The notes under the pieces are model-generated. The model searched no databases. It was not told where the DNA came from and worked only from the letters and a program-made list of their open reading frames with translations. Shown piece by piece: positions 12,393 through 23,965 of a stretch of DNA of 64,000 nt (positions are counted from its first letter, which is position 1; each line of letters starts with the position of its first letter). The stretch covers positions 188,952,348 to 189,016,347 of the forward strand of contig CM024753.1 in the NCBI GenBank assembly GCA_014218235.1, given 5' to 3'. This DNA comes from Colocasia esculenta. Lineage: Eukaryota > Streptophyta > Magnoliopsida > Alismatales > Araceae. Position numbers and translations under genes: made by a program.

Positions 12393-12794
12393 TGTACTTT
12401 CTTGATGATGTCAAAGGGGGAGAAGATAGATTGTAATGTTGTGTTTTTGAAGATTGTAATGCTCATATCTTTAATGAAATGAATAGAAAGATTTGTGTCT
12501 TCAATGTGATTGAAAACTTTTTTGAATGAATGTGAATGTGATGATTGCTTGTCAAGCTGCTTGACCTCTTTGTGCAAATAACTCACTTCTAGTAACATTG
12601 TGTCTTTCATGTGTGTGATCTTCAAATGTTACTAAAAAATGTTCTAAGGTCTGTGACAAGTTTGAATAAAAAGAAATAAAACATCACTCAGTCACAATCA
12701 ATGCCTTTCTAACTGAGTGTTAAATAACCAAAGGTGCTTAAAATCACTTTTCATCAAAACTTCACTTCTATATAGTTTTAAGGTTGTCATCATC

Positions 12795-12808
12795 AAAAAG
12801 GGGGAGAT
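12795..12808 (+). other. Polypurine tract
   Basis: AAAAAGGGGGAGAT lies directly before the 3' LTR. It is identical to the tracts of the two other Sireviruses in the window (38747-38760 and, on the minus strand, 17514-17527). Confidence 0.9.
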
Positions 12809-13028
12809 TATTGGGTTGAGTATGAAAACAAGTCATTTCCCCTCATATTTTGATGATGACAAGCTGTGATTTTAATGCATAAAAATTGGAACATGTGAAA
12901 TACATCACCTGAATTACCAATATTCAAAAAGCATGTTTCCAAGCACATTTATCATTTATATTCATGATAATACATTTATCTAATGATTTATGTGTTTATT
13001 TTCTCAGGGACAAACATTTCTTGCAAAG

Positions 13029-13362
13029 GTAGTGTCGACACAACCATCAATGGTGTTGACACAATGGCTCAGAGCAAAGGCAGAAATGTGAAGAAAAGAT
13101 CATCTAGTGTCGACACTAGTCCAGGGCAGGTCGACACTAGAGTCAGATTCCAGAGAATCAAGACAACAGGCTTCCATCTCAGGTCGACACTATATCAGAT
13201 AGTGTCGACACTAGATAGCCTTCTCAGAAGGCCTGTTTTGCTATCTGGGACAGCAGGTCGACACTACAGCATCTCAGGTCGACACTAGAGACCTCTCCCA
13301 GGGAATTGTTTTGCCAGTTTGGGACAGTGTGTCGACACACCTCAAGGGCAGGTCGACACACT
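13029..13362 (+). repeat. Dispersed GTCGAC palindromes in the LTR
   Basis: About ten copies of AGTGTCGACACT or GGTCGACACT lie in 330 bp, several as facing pairs (13183-13209). Clustered family-specific palindromes in the LTR are a reported trait of Sireviruses. Here the motif is also found upstream of the env-like ORF. Confidence 0.8.
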
Positions 13363-13964
13363 CCGGAATCTCTGTGACTTAAACCTTGTCCTAGACACGT
13401 GGCACCCTAGGGAGATGTTGGATCAATCTTGGATCTTGTGCCCACGTACCCCAAGGGTATCTTTAGGATATTTAGGGTATAAATACCCTCCTATTGGGCA
13501 TCCATTCCATAAGAACCTTCTCAGAGCCTCCAGAAACTGGTTGTTGGCGGCAAGAAGAGTTCATCTCCCTGCTCCTGCTTTCGTGGTGCCTCCTAAAGCC
13601 ATTTCTCATTTGTTCAAGTGTGAGAAGTGAAGATTGATCGTTGAAGAAGCATCTCAAGGAGGCAGAGCAAGTAGAAGCCGACTTCTGTGGAGAATTCAGG
13701 AAGATCCTCAAGATCAGATTTGCAGAGCATCGTCCAGGAACTTCCAGAGATCAAAGCACTTCACAATTCGACCTTCTACAAGGGAGTACATCTGAAGAGA
13801 AAAGCCATCAATTCGATTCTCATCTTCTTTTTTCTCTTCTGAGTGATTCTGAGATTGTGCATGGGTTGTTGCATGAGTCTCATGAATTCACTCTTGTTGG
13901 ACTAGATCTATTGCTAGAGGATTCTAGTCTTGTGTTTTTTTTTAGCAAGTTGTTTGTGAGCCGT

Positions 13965-14169
13965 CGAGCTGAGTGGTTCTTGAGTCGTCGTACTCAAGGT
14001 GTTTGTTGAGCAGTCTTGCTCAGGGTCTAGAGTAGTCTTGCTCTAGAAGTCGTGTGAGTTGTAAACTCAAGGGTTGGAGTTGTCAGGCTCCAGTGGGTGT
14101 GTTGTTACCCAGGTTGGTTAGTGAATCCTCACTGTGTGAGGGGTGGATGTAGGAATCACATGGGTGATT
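13965..14169 (+). other. Chain of RNA stem-loops in the LTR leader, ending in the three-hairpin module
   Basis: Short perfect stems follow one another: TTGAG/CTCAA, TGAGC/GCTCA, CTAGAG/CTCTAG and TGGAG/CTCCA. Then come GGGT/ACCC (14095-14110), CCTCAC/GTGAGG (14127-14141) and AATCAC/GTGATT (14154-14169). The last three correspond in position to hairpins in two other Sirevirus LTRs here, with different stem bases and similar linkers (TTAGTGAA, GGATGTAGGA). The region would lie in the transcript leader, about 280 nt before the LTR end. Confidence 0.65.
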
Positions 14170-14451
14170 TCTAACCACCTAAAAATCTCTGTGCATTGAT
14201 CTGATTGTGGTTTGAACTTATCCTTCGTTAGATGCATGCATAGGATCGTTTAAATTCATCTAATCAATCTGTTCACACACACTTCATTTGCACAACTCAC
14301 TCAATTTATATTCAGATCTGTGAAATCTGTGTTTCAATTTGCCTCTGATTCAAGAGTTGTTAAAATTGGTTAAGCTTCCGCATTAGTAGGCCTAGATCTA
14401 TTCAACCCCCCCCCCTTCTAGATCTTGTCCTCATCTTATATCGATCCTTCA

Positions 14452-14867
14452 GGTAGAGGGTCACTCATCAATGATAGGCCAGAAGGCTACTTTCTCCCAC
14501 CCTAGGTTGGATGTTAATAGTCTAAGGGACCGAAGAGATTAGCCTTTGATAAGTTGGACCCACTCCCTTCCTTCTACATGGGCCACTGTTGAGGAGAAAG
14601 GCAATGACTGTGCAACCTCCACTCTCCTATTGGTGGGTTAGGTGACTGGGCCTAACCTTATTAGATCGAGTTGGTTCTACCCTTTCACAATTCCTAAAAG
14701 ATAATTATTTTGAGTGGCATTTCTTAACGTTAAAGTTAAATAGTCAAGATAGAGGATTAAAAAATAATGAGAAAAAAGCTATAAAGTGACTAAAAGCTAA
14801 CCTAAACATATAATATATATTGTTATTAGAGAGCTTGTATATCTCAAGGTGTTTGGTGGATTTGTGT
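14452..14867. other. No gene seen
   Basis: This is the DNA between the Sirevirus LTR end and the next Tekay LTR. I found no long frame, repeat or RNA gene; the last third is AT-rich. It may be old host sequence. Confidence 0.5.
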
Positions 14868-15122
14868 TGTAAGATACCCTTGGGAACCCCGACCATTGAT
14901 CCCCACCGAGGACCAGATTTTTGGCACCGCCACCCATGGATCCAAGGACCCAAAAGGGCTAGAAGACAAGTCTTACATGATATGTAAAGGAAATAAATGT
15001 CAACTACTAAACTAGAAGCGTACAAAGAAGAAGAAAGGAAGAGCGAGAGTACGAGGTACAACTCTAGGTACAAGTCCTAGCCATGCCACAAGTACAAGTA
15101 AACAGGGAAAGATAGAACCCTT

Positions 15123-15794
15123 GCCCCTTTGGAAAAGGGTTAGGATAAAGTTTACCTGGGTTAACCCTGAGTTAGGCCTAAAAGTGATTTAAAAAGCCAT
15201 AAATTTTAACTGGGTCAAAATGGATTAGATTGGATCTAAACTGGATTAATCTGGGTTACCCTAACCCACCTCTAGAGGTGGAGTAGAGTTAACCCATTTT
15301 AACTCTTTTTTATTACCCTGTTGCCCCCACTTTTCATACCCTATTTACACATTTTCTTCCTCCTTCACTGTACCACCCACCCACCTTTTCTTCCTTCGTA
15401 CACCTTTATAAGATGATAGCACAAGATATAAAAAATAATAATGTTGAATATTATATATGATAATCTCAATATATTGCTGCAATTTATTTATAATGTATTT
15501 TATATAATCTTAATATACATCTAGATAGCTTAAAAATATAGTAGCACATAGTACAATAAAAAAGTAATAAAAAACATAATAGTGGGTCTATGATAAGGGT
15601 ATTTTAGGAAAAACAATACAAAAGTAGATAAGTTAGTCACTTTGGCCTTTCAAACCACTAAGACAAAAAGTAGGTTAACCTACTTTAACCCATAGGATTA
15701 ACTCTTGCATTATCAAAGCAAACTGTACTTTAACCCAATTTAAAGTTATGCTTGGGGTTGAGTTGGGTTAACCCTAACCCTTTTCCAAACAGGT
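15123..15794. mobile_element. TIR MITE inside the Tekay LTR, about 672 bp
   Basis: The ends are inverted copies: CCTTTGGAAAAGGGTTAGG on the left and the matching TAACCCTTTTCCAAA on the right, with an AT-rich, non-coding middle. The related solo LTR lacks this block, so its limits are visible as an insertion. CCTT occurs at both edges. The TIR (ACCTGTTTGG on the right end) resembles PIF/Harbinger or hAT MITEs; the superfamily is not settled. Confidence 0.72.
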
Positions 15795-15922
15795 CCTTAA
15801 GGGGCATATCCTGAGGGTGAAGTACACAAAAGAGAGGGGGACCACTGCAAGAAACGGGAACGACAACTAATGCCCCATCTCCTTCACCCCGACACGCACC
15901 CTGCCACTGTTGTTGAAGTCTC

Positions 15923-17513
15923 AAGCTAACCTAGAGGGGGGGTGAATAGATTTTTATGAAATCTAAAACATAGAAAATTATCACTTGAAAGTTTTGTTAG
16001 TTGAGTGTGATAGAGAGTAACAGTGTGGAAGCAAATAAATAATCACACAAAGAACATAAAGAATTTATCTTGGTTCGGCCCTTCCCACATGGAAGTCCTA
16101 CGTCTAGTCCCCAAGCAATCTCTTGGGATTTTACTAACCAAGGGTATAGTCTCCCTCAAGGACAATACAACACCCAGCACCACAGCTGCTCTTCTTCTCT
16201 TTTCCGGGCAAGAAGGCAGCCCACTTCTCTTACAGGTCAAGAAGCCAACCTCCTGGTACAAACCCCAGTGCGGTTCTACTAGACTTAAATCCCAAGCTAG
16301 GTTCTACACTGTATACAGTCCTACAGTTGGACATAAATCTTTCTTAGAAAAGAAAGAACAAAGCCGAGAGTTTTTTCAAGAATGGACTCTAACCCAGAAA
16401 CTCTCAGCAACAGACTCTCCCTAAGAATTACAATGACCACAGAGAGAGAGTGAAGAGAGGAGAAGGAGCTTGAAGCTTGAAGGCTTCAGACACTTGAGCA
16501 CTTCTTCTTGGGCTCGGGCTCTTTCTCTATTTTCCTTTGAGTGTATCTGGAGTTCAGGTTCTTCACTAGATGTACACTCTTTTAAAGATCTTTAGGAAAA
16601 GCTCTCTCTTTGTTCTTCAGCCTTGCTTCATCTTTTATATGAGTAACTTTGAATAGATCCGTTGAAGAGATCCGTTAGAACTCTTCTAGTCGTTGCTAAT
16701 TTTTCTATTCTTCTTCTTCTGACTGTCAGCCACTTGGTGGTCTTCGAGGTCTGCAAGCATAGAAGAAGGTGTTTAGATCAAAATGTGTTTCTGTCAAAAA
16801 GGCTCACACTTCTGTGTTTTCTACTGTCACCCAAAAGTGGTAGGTAAGCCATTTTGTCTGACAGGAGAGAAGAGATCTAGAGAGATAGAAAAGATCTTCT
16901 GTCAGAAAGATAGAAGATTACGCAAATGAAATATATTTGACTATTCACTAGATGCCAAAAATATTTTGAAATATAAAGGAAATCGATGTTTAAGTTGAAA
17001 TCTATGTTTGAACATAATCAATGTTTTAATGAAATCCATGTTTCAACAGAGTTGATGTTTAAGTGAAATCCATGTTTTCAAGGGAATCGATGCTTAAGTG
17101 AAATTGATGTTTAAGTGAAATCGATGTTTGAGTGAAATCGATGTTTAAGTAAAATCGATGTTTAAGTGAAATTGATGTTTGAATGAAATCGATGTTTAAG
17201 TGAAATCGATGTTTGAACAAAATCCATGTTTTCAAGGGAATCGATATTTGAGTTAAATACATGTTTTCAAGGGAATCGTTGTTTTCAACAGAATCCATGT
17301 TTTCAACAGAATCGATGTGGCACTTTGTGAACTGAAATCGATGTATATTGAATAAACATCGATTTAGCTTTTCAGTGCAAATCACACAGCAATAGTACAA
17401 TAAATTTATATTTATTAGGAAAACATAATATTAAATATAATTAATAATATTTAATTAATCATAAGTTTTGTTATCACCAAAATATAAGAGTAAAATATAA
17501 GAGTGGTTCAACA
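15923..17513 (-). repeat. 3' LTR of the gag-only Sirevirus, outer 24 bp missing
   Basis: It starts at AAGCTAACCTAG, which equals position 25 of the other LTR, and ends TTCAACA. It contains the ATCGAT array (about 16977-17345). A TATA-like CATATAAAAGATG on the minus strand lies near 16640. Confidence 0.88.
16977..17345 (-). repeat. ATCGAT-containing short repeats in the LTR
   Basis: Units like GAAATCGATGTTTAAGT, about 17 bp long, recur many times. The second LTR has a shorter version (about 20868-21200), which explains much of the length difference between the LTRs. ATCGAT is palindromic, as are the repeat cores in the other Sirevirus LTRs here. Confidence 0.8.
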
Positions 17514-17527
17514 ATCTCCCCCTTTTT
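17514..17527 (-). other. Polypurine tract of the gag-only Sirevirus
   Basis: The minus strand reads AAAAAGGGGGAGAT directly before the 3' LTR, identical to the tract of the complete Sirevirus. Confidence 0.88.
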
Positions 17528-17819
17528 GGTGATGACAAAACTTATGAGAATTTTCTGACAAAAATACTTAAAGCATAGAAAATAAAGAAAATTCACAGAT
17601 AATGCATACTATGCATACTCTCCCCCTTTTTGTCACTAACAAAAAAGGAAGGATCTTACCATGCATTCTCTTCCCTTTTTGTGAAAATTTCTTGCCATTT
17701 AGGGGTTCAACAATGATTGACATTAATGAATAACTCTTCTTTAGTCTGTGCTCCTCCTGAATGAGAGATTCCACCTGAATGAGACTTGCAAATAGTTGTT
17801 AGTAATGTAAAAATTTAAA

Positions 17820-19725
17820 AATAAATTAATGACTACTCCCTCTTCAGATATGAGTTTGATGAAGAGCTGGCAGTCACCAGTGCCTTGAGCATCCTTTGTT
17901 CCTAATGCTCCAAGGTTATCCTGCAAACAAATTATTCAGAAGTAGGTACCTAAATCTTTTTAGGTCCTTGATGATTAGATGCATAAAAATACTCTTTTGG
18001 AATCCATACTAGGTGCCTTGTTTGCAGGTATTTACTATGTGTGCTAATTTATTGCAATGAGAACAACAATGAATATAATTTGTTTTGCAGTTCCTATTGT
18101 CTTTGTAATGTCTATTTAGAACACAATTTTTAGAAACCTTTTTTCTTTTGATAAAACTTGTTTATTACAGGCGCCGTTTTCTGAGGCATCTTGGTTTCTT
18201 TCACGAATTTTGGCAATGGATATTTTTCAGGAATTATGACTTGTTCTTCTTTTTTAGGAGGTTTGTATCCAAGACCTTGTTTATTATTGATAGTTTTTTA
18301 TCCTTTTAAGCATAGAGCTAGAGATGTTTTCCCTTTGGTTAATTTTCTAACAGATTCTTTTAAATAAAGATTTTCTTCAGTTAGAGTTTTCAGTTTTTCT
18401 TCTAACTCTAACTTCTCATTGTTCTTGCTTTTCAAATCTTCATTTAAAAGATAATTATTATATTTACTTTCTTTTAATTATTTTTCTAATTGTTCTATTT
18501 CGAATTTTAGATCTGAATTGGTGTTTTCTAAGCAAGTAGTGTTATTTTTCAGAACTTTTAATTCTTTTACAACACCTTTATGTTTTTCATAAAGTTCATT
18601 AAAGACTTCTTCTAAGTCTTCAGACTCTGACCCAGAATCAGTGCATGAATCAAAAAATGGGTCAGAATGTACCTCATCTAGTCCTACTATGAGGGCTAGA
18701 CTTACCTGCTCTTTTTCGGAATCTGAGCTTGATGATTCTAAAGTTGTAGCTTCTTCATTGTCCCAAGCAGCCGCCATGACTTTTCTTTTGACTTTCTTGT
18801 GCTGCTTGGATTTTTCTGGTTGACCAGTCTTCTTGAGTTTAGGACAGTCTGGTCTTAGATGTCTAGGTTTTTGTATTCATAGCAGACTGGTACTTTTTCT
18901 TTTTTCTCTTTCTTTTGAATTCTTCTTGATCCATTTTTCTTCTTCTTGAGAATTTTCTGAAGTTTGGATATGACATCATCCACATTGTTGTCTTCAGAAC
19001 CTGCATTTTTTGAACTAGAAGAAGAAGAAGAGGTGGAAGGAGCAGCTGCAACTTTAAGAGTATTAGTGAGTTTTTTCTTGGAAGAGCTTTCAGATAGTTA
19101 CTCCATATTGATTTTATGTGCCATGAGAGAGCCAATTAACTTATCAATGGAAATTTTGGTTAGATCATGGGCTTCTTCAATAGCTGTGACCTTACGGGTC
19201 CATGAAAGAGTTAAGGACCTAAGTATCTTTCTGAAAGTTTCCTCATCAGAAAGATTTTTACCAAGAGAACTTATACCAACTACTATGCTTGAAAATCTAT
19301 TATATATCTGAGTGATATTTTCGTTTGGAAGCATTTTAAATTGCTCATATTGTGAGACAAGAATATCTATCCTAGTTTATTTTACTTTATCTGTTCCTTC
19401 ACAAGTTACCTACAGTTTATCCCACATTTCTTTTGCAGATTTACATGCAGATACTCTACTAAATTCTCTTTTTGGATAGAGCACAACATAAATAGTTCTT
19501 TGCTTTAAAGTTTAGAGATAATTTACTCTTATCAGCTGCTATAATGGCAGTAGTACCATCAGCAGGAACAATAACAAAATCACCTACCTCTATTACCTGC
19601 CACAGATCAAAGTATGTGCCTCGAATGAAGCATTTCATTCTCATTTTCCAGCATTGGTAATCCTCTCCATCAAAGATTGGAGGTCTAATGACTGATTGAC
19701 CTTCAGCAAATCCTTGAGCTGCCAT
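17820..19725 (-). pseudogene. Decayed gag and protease start of the gag-only Sirevirus
   Basis: It starts MAAQGFAEGQSVIRPP at 19725, close to the gag start of the complete Sirevirus (MAAQGHFEGQSVNRPP), and is followed by FDGEDYQCWKMRM. Homology then continues in pieces in changing frames: SLMAHKINME (about 19100), the acidic DSDSE linker, the coiled-coil LENTNSDLKFEIEQLEK (about 18500), QGLGYKPP, a second zinc knuckle CSHCNKLAHIVNTC (about 18040), and a remnant of the protease active site with TGDCQLF (about 17870). Several stops and frameshifts make it non-functional. Pol is deleted after this point, so movement would have needed a partner element. Confidence 0.82.
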
Positions 19726-19773
19726 CGATCTTCTCTAAAATTGTTGGATGTTTTTGATTGATTAGAGAACCTT

Positions 19774-19785
19774 GCTCTGATACCA
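19774..19785 (-). other. Primer binding site of the gag-only Sirevirus
   Basis: The minus strand reads TGGTATCAGAGC, two bases from the LTR end at 19788, the same spacing as in the complete Sirevirus. Confidence 0.93.
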
Positions 19786-19787
19786 CT

Positions 19788-21332
19788 TGTTGGCCTTTTT
19801 GGTACGGCAGTAAGCTAACCTAGAGGGGGGTGAATAGATTTTTCTGAAATCTAAAACACAGAAAATTATCACTTGAAAGTTTGGTTAGTTGAGTGTGATA
19901 GAGAGTAGCAGAGCAGAAGCAAATAAACAATCACATAAAGAACACAAGGAATTTATCCCAGTTCGGCCCTTCCCACATGGAAGTCCTACGTCCAGTCCCC
20001 AAGCAATCTCTTGGGATTTTACTAACCAAGGGTACAGTCCCCCTCAAGGACAATACAACACCCAGCACCCCAAATGGTCTTCTTCTCTTTCCCGGGCAAG
20101 AAGGCAGCCCACTTCTCTTACAGGTCAAGAAGCCAACCTCCTGGTACAAACCCCAGTGTGGTTCTGCTAGACTTAAACCCCTAGCTAGGTTCTACACTAT
20201 ATACAGTCCTACAGTTGGACATAAATCTTTCTTAGAAAAGAAAGAACAAAGCTGAGAGTTTTTATAAGAATGGACTCTAACACAGAAACTCTTAGCAACG
20301 GACTCTCCCCAAGAACTACAATGACCACAGAGAGAGAGAGAGAGAGAGAGAGTGAAGAGAGGAAAATGAGCTTGAAGCTTGAAGGCTTCAGACGCTTAAG
20401 CACTTCTTCTTGGGCTCGGGCTCTTTCTCTATTTTCCTTTGAGTGTATCTGGAGTTCAGGTTCTTCACTAGATGTACACTCTTTTAAAGATCTTCTGGAA
20501 AAGCTCTCTCTTTGTTCTTTAACCTTGCTTCATCATTTATATGAGTAACTTTGAATAGATCCGTTGGAACTCTTCTAGTCGTTGCTGATTTTTCTATTCT
20601 TCTTCTTCTGACTGTCAGCCACTTAGTGGTCTTCGAGGTCTGCAAGTATAGAAGAAGGTGTTTAGATCAAAGAGTGTTTCTGCCAAAAAGGCTCACACTT
20701 TTGTGTTTTCTACTGTCACACAGAAGTGGTAGGTAAGCCCTTTTTGTCTGACAGGAGAGAAGAGATCTAGAGAGATAGAAAAGATCTTCTGTTAGAAAGA
20801 TAGAAGTCTACGCAAATAAAATATATTTGACTATTCACTAGATGTCAAAAATATTTTGAAATATAAAAGAAATCGATGTTTAAGTTGAAATCTATGTTTG
20901 AACAGAATCCATGTTCTAATGAAATCCATGTTTGAACCAAATCCATGTTTAAGTGAAATCCATGTTTTTAAGGGAATCTATGTTTAAGTGAAATCGATGT
21001 TTGAGTGAAATCGATGTTTGAGTGAAATCGATGTTTAAGTAAAATCGATGTTTAAGTGAAATTGATGTTTAAGTGAAATCGATGATTGAACAGAACCCAT
21101 GTTTTCAAGGGAATCGATGTTTTCAACAGAATCTATGTTTTCAACAAAATCGATGTGGCACTTTGTGAACTGAAATCGATGTATATTGAATAGACATCGA
21201 TTAAGCTTTTCAGTGCAAATCACACAGCAATAATACCATAAATTTATCTTTATTAGGAAAACATAATATTTAATTAATCATAAGTTTTGTTATCACCAAA
21301 ATATAAGGGTAAAATATAAGAGTGGTTCAACA
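19788..21332 (-). repeat. 5' LTR of the gag-only Sirevirus, 1545 bp
   Basis: It runs from TGTTGGCC next to the primer binding site to TTCAACA. On the minus strand it includes the three-hairpin module (about 20041 down to 19969), with stems CCCAAG/CTTGGG and CTTCC/GGAAG and the linker GACGTAGGA. An AG microsatellite lies near 20329-20352. Confidence 0.9.
19969..20041 (-). other. Three-hairpin leader module, third family
   Basis: On the minus strand the order is a GGG/CCC stem (20041-20030), a linker with GGTTAGTAAAAT, CCCAAG/CTTGGG (20015-19998), a linker with GGAC and GACGTAGGA, then CTTCC/GGAAG (19983-19969). Positions and linkers match 29360-29428 while the stem sequences differ. Confidence 0.65.
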
Positions 21333-23068
21333 AAAAGGATGTAGTGAGCTTCTCAACAGAAGTATAGTAGAGATTACCAATCTCCCACTGGTTTTAACAA
21401 GTAGAAATAATAATAGAATGTAAAGTAATAAATGACAACAATTTATTAATGTTCTATTGTACCACAGGAAAGTATAGAAAAGAAGAGATAACTACTAGAC
21501 TATCGATCGGGAAAGCACCACAAGGTCAGAAATCCCGTGCAACCTGTACGCAACAACTACCGCTAGTGAATCGGTTAGAAGCGCCACATGCATATTACTC
21601 TCGACCGTGTATCCTGGACTATCGCCTCTCGTCAGAGTAAGGCCTAGGAAAAGAAAGGAAAGTAACCACAACAACAATAGATGTAGTCTGGCCAGACTAC
21701 AATCCCACGTCTGACCCCTCTAGGTGGTCCTGGGGCCATGTAGAGTGAGGCAGTGAGAAAGGACTAGCTAGCCTACACTGGGAAGACAATCCAAATGACC
21801 TCAGCATCCCTGACCAACCACGAGAGCTCTACAAACAACTTGACGCCACTGTCCTAACAACCATTTTCTCCTCTGCTCTAGGGTAGTAAGCATGTTCGTA
21901 GCCTTAAGTACTTCCTCAACTAGCTCACGGGGATGGGGGGTCCCAGGAAATGGTAACAACCTCTCAAGGGGACAAGCCCTCAAGTGTCGAGTATCAAAAA
22001 AACCGACTAATGTAGTACTGTGCTAAGAACAACATTAGTGCCACAAGTATAGAAGAAACTAGAAACCGATGAAGACTTGGTAGAAATCGGGCTCCGTATA
22101 AACTTACTTTCTCTATGTCTGTTAATGTGTTGCCTAGATCTGACGCCACCTTATCACATCACCCTCGCTTGCCGCAAAAGCATATGCTAATGCGTCCGTG
22201 ACATGCGACATGATAATGAGGCTTCTGGTCGTCTGGACGCATTCTCAGACAGAAGGACTGTTGGCTTAGACCGCCCACGGGTCTCCCAAAAACCACACAA
22301 ACCACACCATCCAGGGGAGGGGAGCATTGGAAACACGCTTATGCTGGAAATAGACATCAAACCACCCTTCAATCGCCCCAATACATGTCAATGGAGCTAA
22401 TCAACACTCCATGAAAACCTCACACATGTGGAAGCTTGGATCTCTCACTAAAACCCAAAATAGGTCGAGGGAAACATGCTCAAACAGGGGAAACATCCTG
22501 AACCTATCTAGAACTAAGAAGAGAGGTGGAGTCCCTACCTTAAAAAGTAGAAATGACATGTTGGAGCCTTCTCGTGTGAGTGGCTGCCTCCTCCTCGCTC
22601 AAAGCACGAAGCACAAACCACCTACAAGGAGGGACCAAGCCTAAAACGCCAAGAACCCACTGGAGGAAGCAAGGAAGCTCTGAGGAAGAAGAAGAAGAAG
22701 AAGAGAAGAAGAAGGGAAGAAGAGGAGAGGGGGAAGTGGGCGTTGGCCTCGATTTTGAACCAACGTCGCAAAGAATGCATCAAGGCGCCACGATGCATTA
22801 AGCATTAACACATCATCCCATCGACGCAATAGTTGGGAACCCTTAATGCGTCAGACTAGAGCATCATGTTACGAATAGTAACACATCAGCATGGGTAGAC
22901 ATCTTAAGAAGGCGTCCACCCCTAGGTGGCGACAAAGAGGACAAAGCCAAGGGAGGTCGATCCAGTCCAAAAGGCCCAAATATTACATCTTACCCCCTTA
23001 AATGAATTACATTTTCAAAATTAAGGAAAATTTTGGCCATGGAAAGGGAAATAAAACAACCATACCAA

Positions 23069-23965
23069 TCACTTAAACAAGTATGGAAACTGCCCTCTCA
23101 TCTCGTTCTCACGCTCCCATGTGGCCTCGCCACCAACACAATTCTCTCAAACAACCTTGACGAGCGAAATTTGCCTTCGACACGTTTCTGCACTCTTCGG
23201 TCTACTACTCTGACTGGGTACTCAGGAACTGACAAATCTGGTGTAACCTCAACCTACGAGTAGTCTAACACATGTGACGAATCTGTGATGTATTTCATTA
23301 TTTGTGAAACATGGAACACGTCATGCACTCCTACCAATTCTGATGAAAGAGACAATCTATATGCGACCTCATCGATCCGCTCTGCAATAGGAAAGGGTCT
23401 AATGTACCTCGGACTGAGCTTGCCCCTCTTCCCAAATCTCATAACACTCTTGGTCAATGAGATTTGCAAAAAACACTAAGTCACATGCCTCAAACTGCAA
23501 CGGCCTTCTGCGAACATCTGCATAACTCTTTTGCCTACTCTAAGGTGTCTGCAGTCTCTGTTTGATCAATCTGACTGTATATGCACATTGCTGCGCCAAC
23601 TCTAGCCCCAAGAGCTTCCTCTCTCCAACCTTTTACCAGTGTAATGGTGTCCTACATGGTCTGCCATACAAAGTCTCGTACGCCGCCATCCCAATGTTGG
23701 AGTGATAGCTGTTGTTGTATGCAAAATCCAACATGAGAAGTTGTGTCTCCCACATGCCACCTCAGTCTAAGCAACACACTCTCAACATATCCTCTAGGGT
23801 TTGGATGGTCCTCACTAACTAGTCGTCTATCTGTGGGTGATATGCATAACACATCCTCAATTCTGTACCAAGTGCCCTCTAAAAGTTGTGCCAAAAATAT
23901 GAAGTGAACCTAGGGTCTCTGTTGGAAACAATGGAGGCTAGAACTCCGTGCAATGGAACTACTCG
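23069..23965 (-). pseudogene. Integrase C-terminal half and chromodomain of the second Tekay element
   Basis: Read leftwards in shifting frames it matches the integrase of the first Tekay element: VPLHGV and SNRDPRFTS, then YHPQ, then a block ending in FAYNNSYHSN, YETLYGRPCRTPL and RQKSYADVRRRPLQFE. The best open stretch (23469-23254) has MRFGKRGKLSPRY and VGVHDVFHVS. A chromodomain follows (LVKVV, then GGEATWE), ending FPYLFK at 23069. Several stop codons, including one in the chromodomain, show it is dead. It is cut at 23965 by the CACTA end. Confidence 0.85.

Larger units (their letters stand above)
8847..14451 (+). mobile_element. Sirevirus (Ty1/copia), right part with env-like ORF and 3' LTR
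   Basis: The segment runs from the end of RNase H through a spacer, an env-position ORF, a polypurine tract (AAAAAGGGGGAGAT) and an LTR ending at 14451. This order, the tract and the poly-C tail of the LTR (TTCAACCCCCCC) match the complete Sirevirus at 27597-40772. The gag, most of pol and the 5' LTR should lie left of the window, beyond the Tekay insertion. The base after the LTR begins GGTAG; its TSD partner is not visible. Confidence 0.85.
12809..14451 (+). repeat. 3' LTR of the Sirevirus, about 1643 bp
   Basis: It starts directly after the polypurine tract with TATTGGG, where the usual TG appears changed to TA, and ends TCCTTCA at 14451. From the 5' side it holds a GTCGAC palindrome field (13029-13362), a chain of stem-loops (about 13965-14110), a conserved three-hairpin module (14095-14169) and a poly-C tract at 14406. 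Only one LTR copy is in the window, so the 3' boundary rests on the CA end and comparison with the related elements. Confidence 0.75.
15923..21332 (-). mobile_element. Sirevirus deletion derivative with gag only
   Basis: Two LTRs enclose about 2.3 kb on the minus strand. A TGGTATCAGAGC primer binding site (19774-19785) and a polypurine tract (17514-17527) are in the correct places. The inside encodes a decayed gag up to the protease active-site region, then jumps to the 3' untranslated region: the rest of protease, integrase, reverse transcriptase and RNase H are missing. It is inserted in the Tekay LTR, where homology with the solo LTR resumes on both sides (AAGTCTCA on the left, AAAAGGA on the right). 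The first 24 bp of the left LTR and a few host bases are lost, so no TSD can be read. Confidence 0.88.
14868..23965 (-). mobile_element. Tekay-type element: 3' LTR and integrase end, interrupted and truncated
   Basis: The LTR begins TGTAAGATAC at 14868 and ends TATTACA at 22987. It resembles the solo LTR at 25387-40905 along its length (for example the CCCATGGATCC, GGGGCATA and AAGTCTCA blocks). It is split by a MITE and by a gag-only Sirevirus. A minus-strand polypurine tract (AAGGGGGTAAGA) lies directly to its right, followed by the chromodomain and integrase. The element stops at 23965, where a CACTA terminus begins. The rest of pol, gag and the 5' LTR are not seen on the far side. Confidence 0.82.

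Noticed and set aside
17059..17400. Antisense 113-codon frame in the gag-only Sirevirus LTR
   Set aside because: It is the translation of the ATCGAT repeats (reiterated ISLKHRFHLN) and has no other coding sign.
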